From Persicitalea sp963716085 (lineage in GTDB: Bacteria; Bacteroidota; Bacteroidia; Cytophagales; Spirosomataceae): a DNA stretch of 64,000 nt. The stretch spans positions 682,001-746,000 of the forward strand of contig OY970288.1 of assembly GCA_963716085.1 (NCBI GenBank). Direction: 5' to 3'. The notes below the pieces were generated by a model. It ran no database searches. It saw only the letters and a list, made by a program, of their open reading frames with translations, and was not told the DNA's origin. The position numbers and the translations under genes were made by a program. Below are positions 58,940 through 64,000 of this stretch, piece after piece. The stretch's first letter is position 1, and each line of letters opens with the position of its first letter.

Positions 58940-59712
58940 TTTGTTTGCGTTTCTTGGTCTAAAAAATGCGTGAATGTGTCGCCTCGCAATCCGAGGCGGA
59001 TGGTTTCGAGTGGAATGATGTCGTTGGAGGCGATATTGCCCAAATTGACATTGGCTCCCAGCAGTTTGACGAACCACACCTGCTGGGCTTTTTGAGGGGC
59101 TTCCCAGAGAATTTTCTCGTTCGGAATCTCGGTCAGAATTTCTTCGACCAACCCCTGCCGCACCTCGCCGCTGGCGCGGAACAGGCCGACGTTTCCAGCT
59201 TCGCGGGCTTCGCCGATCACTTTCCAGGCCCCGGCTTCCAGTTCGGCCCGCATGAGCCGAATCCACTTGTAGGGCGGGATGATTTTCTCCTCGTCCTTGG
59301 AACCTACTTCCGAAAGTACCGTGACCTGCTTGGCCAAGGTGCGGATGTACTCACACTTTTCGTCGGCGGGCATTTCGACCGAGCCGTCCGACACCTCGGC
59401 GTATTGCAGCTTGTAACGGTCGATCAGGCGGCGAAAATCGTCGAACTGATTGCGTACCACGAAGGCTTCGAAGAGCGTACCGCCAAAATAGAAGGGCACG
59501 TTGGCCGCGCGGTAAGCATCTAGTTTTTTGTCGAGGTCGGGCGTCACGAAAGAGGTGGCCCAGCCCAGCTTCACAATGTCGATGTGTGTTTGGGAAACGG
59601 AAAGCATGTCTTCCACCTCCCGGACGCTCAAACCCTTGTCCATCACCATCGTGATGCCGTTTTGGCGGGGTTGGACGGTACGCTCGGGGATTTGTGACAG
59701 GTCGTAGTTCAT
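58918..59712 (-). CDS. comA: phosphosulfolactate synthase-like protein
   Basis: A 264-residue TIM-barrel protein: RQNGITMVMDKGLSVREVEDML, HIDIVKLGWATSFV, FYFGGTLFEAFVVRNQ, YAEVSDGSVEMP and LSEVGSKDE. This fits the ComA family, which adds sulfite to phosphoenolpyruvate to form phosphosulfolactate, known from coenzyme M and sulfolactate synthesis. Bacteroidota have no known coenzyme M pathway; a link to sulfonolipids is possible (inference). An exact -7 box lies upstream. Confidence 0.88.
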   Translation of the reverse strand: MNYDLSQIPERTVQPRQNGITMVMDKGLSVREVEDMLSVSQTHIDIVKLGWATSFVTPDLDKKLDAYRAANVPFYFGGTLFEAFVVRNQFDDFRRLIDRYKLQYAEVSDGSVEMPADEKCEYIRTLAKQVTVLSEVGSKDEEKIIPPYKWIRLMRAELEAGAWKVIGEAREAGNVGLFRASGEVRQGLVEEILTEIPNEKILWEAPQKAQQVWFVKLLGANVNLGNIASNDIIPLETIRLGLRGDTFTHFLDQETQTKWRSLAK

Positions 59713-59762
59713 AGAGTCGAGGGAAGGTTCCAATCGGTCGGGCCAGGCCCTGAAAAAACGCC

Positions 59763-59770
59763 CAAAGGTA
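59763..59770 (-). promoter_or_regulatory. -7 box for comA-like gene
   Basis: The minus strand reads TACCTTTG, an exact TAnnTTTG match, about 50 bases before the ATG at 59712. Confidence 0.5.
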
Positions 59771-59845
59771 AGGAGAACCTTTTAGACCTCCGTAATAAAA
59801 CACACGATTTATGCGCCTTTTGGGCCAAATTTCTACGATTATTCC

Positions 59846-59853
59846 TATTTTTG
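59846..59853 (+). promoter_or_regulatory. -7 box for thioesterase gene
   Basis: TATTTTTG matches TAnnTTTG exactly, 46 bases before the ATG at 59900. A TTTTG at 59818-59822 lies 23 bases further upstream, slightly beyond the usual -33 spacing. Confidence 0.5.
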
Positions 59854-59899
59854 GCTTATTCCTCTCCAAACTCAACCACTCCTTAATCCGCCTCGCCCT

Positions 59900-60355
59900 A
59901 TGGACTCCGCTTCTGAAACTAATCCGCGTCTCGACTTTTTCCGCGCTCGTATCAATGATAGCCTGAGCGACAGTATCTCCCCGATGGGTCGCTGGCTCAA
60001 TGGCACGTTGCGAGCGGTAGATTACGGACAGATGAGCGTAGAATTCGTCGTGCGCGAGGAAATGACCAACCCAATGGGCGTCCTGCACGGCGGGGCATCC
60101 GCCGCCATCATGGACGATGTCATCGGCATGATGGTATTCACGCTGGGCCGCGAATACGGATATACCTCCGTGAACCTGAATTGCGACTTCCTGAGCGCCG
60201 CCCGCCTGGGTGATGTGCTGACGGCCAACGCCAAGGTCGTCCGGGCAGGGCGGAATATCATTCACTGCGAATGCCAAATCGTGACTCCCGAAGGTAAGAT
60301 TGTGGCGAAGTCTGCCAGCAATTTGATTCAAACGACAGTGAAATTGCCAGGTTAG
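59900..60355 (+). CDS. PaaI-family hotdog thioesterase
   Basis: A 151-residue hotdog-fold protein: PMGRWLNGTLRAVDYGQMSVEFVV, the signature NPMGVLHGGASAAIMDDVIGMM around the catalytic loop (HGG followed by the helix with Asp), and TSVNLNCDFLSAARLGDVLTA. It would hydrolyse acyl-CoA thioesters; the specific acyl group is unknown. Transcribed alone from the -7 box at 59846, divergent from comA. Confidence 0.9.
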   Translation: MDSASETNPRLDFFRARINDSLSDSISPMGRWLNGTLRAVDYGQMSVEFVVREEMTNPMGVLHGGASAAIMDDVIGMMVFTLGREYGYTSVNLNCDFLSAARLGDVLTANAKVVRAGRNIIHCECQIVTPEGKIVAKSASNLIQTTVKLPG

Positions 60356-60365
60356 TAAAATATCG

Positions 60366-60460
60366 AATTGGCTGTAAGTACTCTTTTTTACTTGCTTACA
60401 GCCAAATTTAGCGGAGAATTTGGCTGTAAGTGGGTATTAAACTATACTTACAGCCAAATT
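60366..60460. promoter_or_regulatory. two hairpins with four copies of a 13-14-bp motif upstream of the ATPase gene
   Basis: The motif AATTTGGCTGTAAG occurs at 60366-60378 (one base shorter) and 60417-60430. Its exact reverse complement CTTACAGCCAAATT is at 60395-60408 and 60447-60460. Each direct copy pairs with the next inverted copy, giving two hairpins. The last copy ends 10 bases before the start codon at 60471. The spacing suggests an operator or RNA switch. Confidence 0.8.
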
Positions 60461-60470
60461 TGGCTATGAA

Positions 60471-61898
60471 ATGCAACAATTAATTGGTAGGAAGGATGAA
60501 TCAAGTGCGCTTGGTTCGCTCCTAGAGTCTGACAAGTCGGAGTTTGTGGCCGTCTACGGACGCCGGAGAGTTGGAAAAACTTTCCTGATTCGTCACGCTT
60601 ACGAAAACGAGTTCACTTTTCAAGTGACGGGACTGGCCAATGCTACGCTCAATCAGCAATTGACTAACTTCCATCTGGCGATCCGAAGATACGATGCTCA
60701 GGCATCGTCTGAACAGGCGGAAAGTTGGCTGATGGCTTTTCAGCAACTGATAACTTTCCTGGAAAGACAAAACACGGCGAAGCGTAAAACCATCTTCATC
60801 GACGAGCTGCCCTGGTTCGATACGCATGGATCGGCTTTTGTGCAAGCCCTGGAGCATTTCTGGAACAGTTGGGCTTCGGCCCGCGACGATATTCTGCTGG
60901 TAGTTTGTGGTTCGGCCACTTCGTGGATGCTGCACAAGCTCATCAACAACCGGGGCGGGCTGCACAACCGGGTCACCAAACGGCTCAAAGTTGTACCCTT
61001 CACGCTCCACGAGTGCGAACTATTCTTAAAATCGCGCGATTCGGTGCTGGATCGCTACCAGATTATTCAACTATATATGTTCATGGGTGGGATACCTTAC
61101 TACTGGAACGAGGTGTCGCCCGCCCGGAGTGCTATGCAGAACATCGAGCAAATCGGGTTCACGGAGAACGGACTATTGCGCAATGAGTTCGCCAATCTGT
61201 ATAGTTCGCTGTTCAATCATTACGAGCGCCACTTGAGCATCGTGAATATCTTGGCCCAAAAAGCAAAAGGGCTGACTCGCACAGAGATCATCGCCTACAC
61301 CAAGCTGCCCGACGCGGGAAGTACCACCCGTTTGTTGGACGAATTAGAGGAAAGTGGTTTCATCAGAAAATACGTCCCCTTCGGCAAGAAATCACGGAAC
61401 GGACTATACCAACTTGTCGATTTCTACACGCTGTTCTACCTTCGCTTCATAGATAAAAAAGATTTGCACGATCAAAACAACTGGCTGACGATGCTTGACT
61501 CGCCCGCCTACCGAGCGTGGAGCGGCTATGCGTTCGAGCAGGTTTGCCTGTACCATTTGCCCCAAATCAAACAGGCTCTGGGCATCAGCGGCGTGCAAAC
61601 TTCCACCAGCGCGTGGCGCAGCAAAGGCACCGACCCCAGCGCGCAAATCGACCTAGTCATCGATCGCCGCGACCAGGTCATCAACCTCTGCGAGATGAAG
61701 TTCTCGATCAATCCTTTTGAAATCGACAAGAAGTACGCCGAAGTACTACGCAATAGAGTGGGTACTTTTAAAGCCGAAACCGGAACGCGAAAGTCGGTTT
61801 TTCTGACGTTCGTGACTACTTTTGGGTTGAAGAAAAATAGCCACGCGGCGGGGCTGGTGCAGAATGAGTTGACGATGGAGGCGTTGTTTGTCGAGTAA
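60471..61898 (+). CDS. AAA ATPase with C-terminal DUF234 nuclease-like domain
   Basis: A 475-residue protein. The P-loop ATPase domain has FVAVYGRRRVGKTFLIRHAY at about 27-46, Walker B TIFIDELPWFD, and sensor ILLVVCGSATSWM. A winged-helix-like segment follows at about 260-310. The C-terminal domain at about 380-470 resembles a restriction-endonuclease fold with D in AQIDLVIDRRD and E-x-K in NLCEMKF. The family (archaeal-type ATPase plus DUF234) is common in Bacteroidota and archaea; its role is unknown, though defence or element control has been proposed. Tandem palindromes at 60366-60460 lie directly upstream. Confidence 0.85.
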   Translation: MQQLIGRKDESSALGSLLESDKSEFVAVYGRRRVGKTFLIRHAYENEFTFQVTGLANATLNQQLTNFHLAIRRYDAQASSEQAESWLMAFQQLITFLERQNTAKRKTIFIDELPWFDTHGSAFVQALEHFWNSWASARDDILLVVCGSATSWMLHKLINNRGGLHNRVTKRLKVVPFTLHECELFLKSRDSVLDRYQIIQLYMFMGGIPYYWNEVSPARSAMQNIEQIGFTENGLLRNEFANLYSSLFNHYERHLSIVNILAQKAKGLTRTEIIAYTKLPDAGSTTRLLDELEESGFIRKYVPFGKKSRNGLYQLVDFYTLFYLRFIDKKDLHDQNNWLTMLDSPAYRAWSGYAFEQVCLYHLPQIKQALGISGVQTSTSAWRSKGTDPSAQIDLVIDRRDQVINLCEMKFSINPFEIDKKYAEVLRNRVGTFKAETGTRKSVFLTFVTTFGLKKNSHAAGLVQNELTMEALFVE

Positions 61899-61921
61899 TC
61901 TACCCTTGCATGTGAATTATT

Positions 61922-62098
61922 CAGGACTTTCGCTTCGGCTGGGAATAAATGTGCCGCCAGGCACAGGATGTGGGTAGAAAAAGCCAATTCGTTATCGGGT
62001 CATGTCCCGTACGGGACATAATAATCGACCAGGGAAGCGCTTTCCTACCCACATTTGATCCCTAACGGGATCGCATTCAAGACGACAAGCGAAAGTCC
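61922..62098. mobile_element. REP-like composite palindromic element
   Basis: Nested symmetry: 13-bp outer arms AGGACTTTCGCTT (61922-61934) and AAGCGAAAGTCCT (62086-62098). Hairpin TGTGCC/GGCACA lies at 61949-61964, the inner arm ATGTGGGTAG (61967-61976) pairs with CTACCCACAT (62044-62053), a perfect 18-bp palindrome lies at 62001-62018, and hairpin GATCCC/GGGATC at 62056-62071. There is no coding capacity. It fills the gap between the ATPase gene and the TlpA-like gene. Confidence 0.85.
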
Positions 62099-62172
62099 TA
62101 TTATTATTTCTGAGTTTTACAACTAATATTCGGGTGATTGGCTCTACCTACCAATCTTAAAAAATCGCAAGA

Positions 62173-63297
62173 ATGAAGTCAAAAAAAATCAATTCGCTTG
62201 TCTGCGCTGTTTTGGTAGTCATTTTACTGTGCCACAGTACTATCGCGCAGAAAACCTTTTCGGTTACCATCGAGCTTCCGCCACAATTGGCAAAGGAGAA
62301 GATCAAAGCATCTTACGACACCGGAATTGAGGAAGTAGAAGTAAAGCCAGTTTTCAAGGGGAGTCACCTAGTGCTTTCAGGAGAGTATTACTCAAAGTAC
62401 GCTAGTCTGGAAATCGAGTATCCATCAAAGGAAGGGGGATGGCACCAAGCAAATTTCTTTCTAAGCGATTCTCCGGCGACCATTTCATTTTTAGGTAAAG
62501 CTTCGGACAAAGACCCTCTGAAAAAATTCAAAACGAAAAATGCCTATGCGCACGAAAGCATGGGAGGCGGAGAACTGACAAAGTACACGGCCAAAGAGCG
62601 GAAGGAGGCTATAACTTTTTTGGAGGCCCATAAGGACGAGATGAACGACTCGCTTTTAGCTCTGGCGCGAGAAAAATTCGACAGATGGGAAGACAAGAAC
62701 ATAGAGTTTATCACCTTAAGACCTGATTTGTACTATAACTTCTGGTTCTTCAGAACGGGGATCGTATACGATTACAAAATAGGTTCGGACAGCTTACTCA
62801 CTCTATTCGCCTTATTCCCCGATAGCTTCAAGAACAGTCGGGAAGGAGAGCGGGTGGTGGAAATTTTACAAAGCTCCAAACTCAAAAAAGGACAGTTGAT
62901 CCCCAACTTTACAATCCAGGACACCACCGGAAGGGCATTTTCACTAAGCGAATACCGGGGAAAGTACGTCCTGCTCGATTTCTGGGCTTCGTGGTGCGGC
63001 CCCTGTGTCGCCGAAATGTCCAAAGTTACGGACGTCAGAAAGAATTTTCCCGAAGAGAAACTAGCCATGATTTTTATCACTTCGGATACCGATACTCTGG
63101 ACTTTCGAGAGGCGGTGAAAAAGTATGATATTCAAGGGAGGCATGCCTTCTTGACTCAGAAAATGATGAGGCAATATTCAATACAGGCTGTTCCTGTGAC
63201 GTATTTAATTGACCCCGAGGGCCGGGTAGTTTACAGCCTGTGGGAAGAGCAGGACGATCTCAGATCGCTCTATAAAATACTTGAAGACCGATTATAG
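62173..63297 (+). CDS. TlpA-like thioredoxin-domain protein
   Basis: A 374-residue exported protein: signal SLVCAVLVVILLCHSTIA, a DUF4369-like N-terminal beta domain at about 28-120, a helical linker, and a thioredoxin domain at about 240-374. The redox motif WASWCGPC is at about 273-280, and the cis-proline appears in QAVPVTYLIDPEG. It would reduce disulfides or cytochrome c maturation partners in the periplasm. It converges with the next gene, overlapping it by six bases. Confidence 0.92.
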   Translation: MKSKKINSLVCAVLVVILLCHSTIAQKTFSVTIELPPQLAKEKIKASYDTGIEEVEVKPVFKGSHLVLSGEYYSKYASLEIEYPSKEGGWHQANFFLSDSPATISFLGKASDKDPLKKFKTKNAYAHESMGGGELTKYTAKERKEAITFLEAHKDEMNDSLLALAREKFDRWEDKNIEFITLRPDLYYNFWFFRTGIVYDYKIGSDSLLTLFALFPDSFKNSREGERVVEILQSSKLKKGQLIPNFTIQDTTGRAFSLSEYRGKYVLLDFWASWCGPCVAEMSKVTDVRKNFPEEKLAMIFITSDTDTLDFREAVKKYDIQGRHAFLTQKMMRQYSIQAVPVTYLIDPEGRVVYSLWEEQDDLRSLYKILEDRL

Positions 63298-64000
63298 TTT
63301 CCCCCTCACCCAAATCGGACTCGAAGCCGACACCGCTCGGTGATCGGTGACGTAAAAGAAGCCATAGGCAAAATCCGCGTCAGGTACGTCGGCGGTGAGC
63401 GTTCCCTGCTCTGTGTCGTTTTGCGCTACTATGTCTTTCCAAACGCGGTCTTTATTCGGTGAAGCGGTATCCGTCGAGTAGTAAAAATGCGCCGAGCGCA
63501 GACCCACCGCCGCGTCGTAGGTGGTTTTGACAGTTATTCCCTTCTTCTCAACGGGTTGCAGCTTTGGCAATGGCACACCACCGTTAAGTTTTGACTCGAC
63601 AAAGTACCTCACTTCGATGGGCTGCCAGCCGTGGTAGTGGCTGTGGGCCATGTCAGGTTGGTAGCAGATGTTCTTTTCGGCAGTTTGGGGGAGAGCGTAG
63701 GTTTTGGCGTAAGGCACCACGTTGTAAAAACGGTCTTTGTTGCCGTTCATGAACAGCATCGGCACCCGCGCGTAAGCCAGATACGACGAAGGGTCGAAGT
63801 ACTGCATCCATTGTTGCGCGGCTTTGGACGAAAACGCCGTGAAATCCTGCCCGAATACATCCGACTCGTCGTAGTACCCGCAACCATACACCGGAACGGC
63901 AGCCTTGAAGCGGTCGTCCAGACTGGCGACCAGGCAGGTCAGGTACCCACCCCAACTAATGCCCGTCAGGGCGGTTCGGTTCGGGTCGACTTCCGGGCGA
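63292..64000 (-). CDS. alpha/beta hydrolase (acetyl-esterase or peptidase S9-like), truncated by window end
   Basis: The frame is open to the window edge, so the N-terminus is missing; about 235 residues are visible. The nucleophile elbow GISWGGYL is at about nt 63950-63975. The acid segment lies near PMLFMNGNKDRF, and the catalytic His is likely in MAHSHYHGW. A C-terminal beta-domain follows (SAHFYYSTDTAS, FAYGFFYVTDHR), as in PhoPQ-related or acetyl xylan esterase-like Bacteroidota hydrolases with a trailing sandwich. The substrate is unknown. Confidence 0.82.
   Translation of the reverse strand, partial: RPEVDPNRTALTGISWGGYLTCLVASLDDRFKAAVPVYGCGYYDESDVFGQDFTAFSSKAAQQWMQYFDPSSYLAYARVPMLFMNGNKDRFYNVVPYAKTYALPQTAEKNICYQPDMAHSHYHGWQPIEVRYFVESKLNGGVPLPKLQPVEKKGITVKTTYDAAVGLRSAHFYYSTDTASPNKDRVWKDIVAQNDTEQGTLTADVPDADFAYGFFYVTDHRAVSASSPIWVRGKL

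Overview
The window comes from a Bacteroidota chromosome, most likely order Cytophagales and close to the Spirosomaceae (inference, no database used). Evidence: promoter -7 boxes of the Bacteroidota type TAnnTTTG, a GLPGLI-family protein, DUF4403, DUF2279, DUF2027-Smr and DUF5618 proteins, a PorW/SprE-like type IX secretion lipoprotein, large outer-membrane barrels, an F-ATPase operon without alpha and gamma, and a very long S16 ribosomal protein. Coding density is high, GC content is moderate, TTG and GTG starts are frequent, and there are no tRNA or rRNA genes. The only structured RNA found is rnpB.

Layout. 1-5575: end of an S41/tricorn-like protease, then a small locus of LuxR-type HTH protein, exported Cys peptide, GLPGLI protein and outer-membrane barrel. 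5739-9347 (-): lytic transglycosylase, xdhC and a moeB-like gene. 9615-17243: FtsX-like permease, a desaturase on the other strand, fabG, a VWA membrane protein and DUF2279. 17332-20268: four-helix-bundle protein, Smr protein, DUF4403 lipoprotein. 20372-25177: rnpB, an OmpA-family protein, and the rpsP-rimM-trmD operon. 25248-31039: serine hydrolase, mini-primase and the atp operon (-). 31117-38947: PorW/SprE-like lipoprotein, PBP1a, glycerate kinase, uvrC. 39038-44093: accessory stretch of small lipoproteins and envelope proteins of unknown function, partly AT-rich and partly tandem duplicates. 44133-54783 (-): PQQ-type dehydrogenase fused to cytochrome c, DUF5618, egtB-egtD (ergothioneine), mraY, murE, moxR, prmC. 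54921-64000: ribD with an insertion, nagA, aroE, dedA, phosphosulfolactate synthase, thioesterase, DUF234-type ATPase, TlpA-like thioredoxin, and an alpha/beta hydrolase cut by the window end.

The most unusual content lies between and inside genes. (1) Many intergenic gaps carry short tandem arrays with a 7- or 8-base period. The unit sequence differs from gap to gap, the arrays are often mirrored as inverted arms, and they are often joined to a conserved GC-rich core close to CATCGCA-S-GGGCGMCCCCG. They occupy nearly every junction of the atp operon and run into the ends of murE and prmC. (2) A REP-like composite element (hairpin, GTAG-containing spacer, central palindrome, mirrored spacer, hairpin) lies at 61922-62098, partly at 46813-46880, and apparently in frame inside ribD. 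(3) The gene for the small exported Cys peptide is bracketed by an exact 15-bp inverted repeat that begins just after its promoter. (4) S16 carries seven 14-residue repeats and a LEA-like helical tail.
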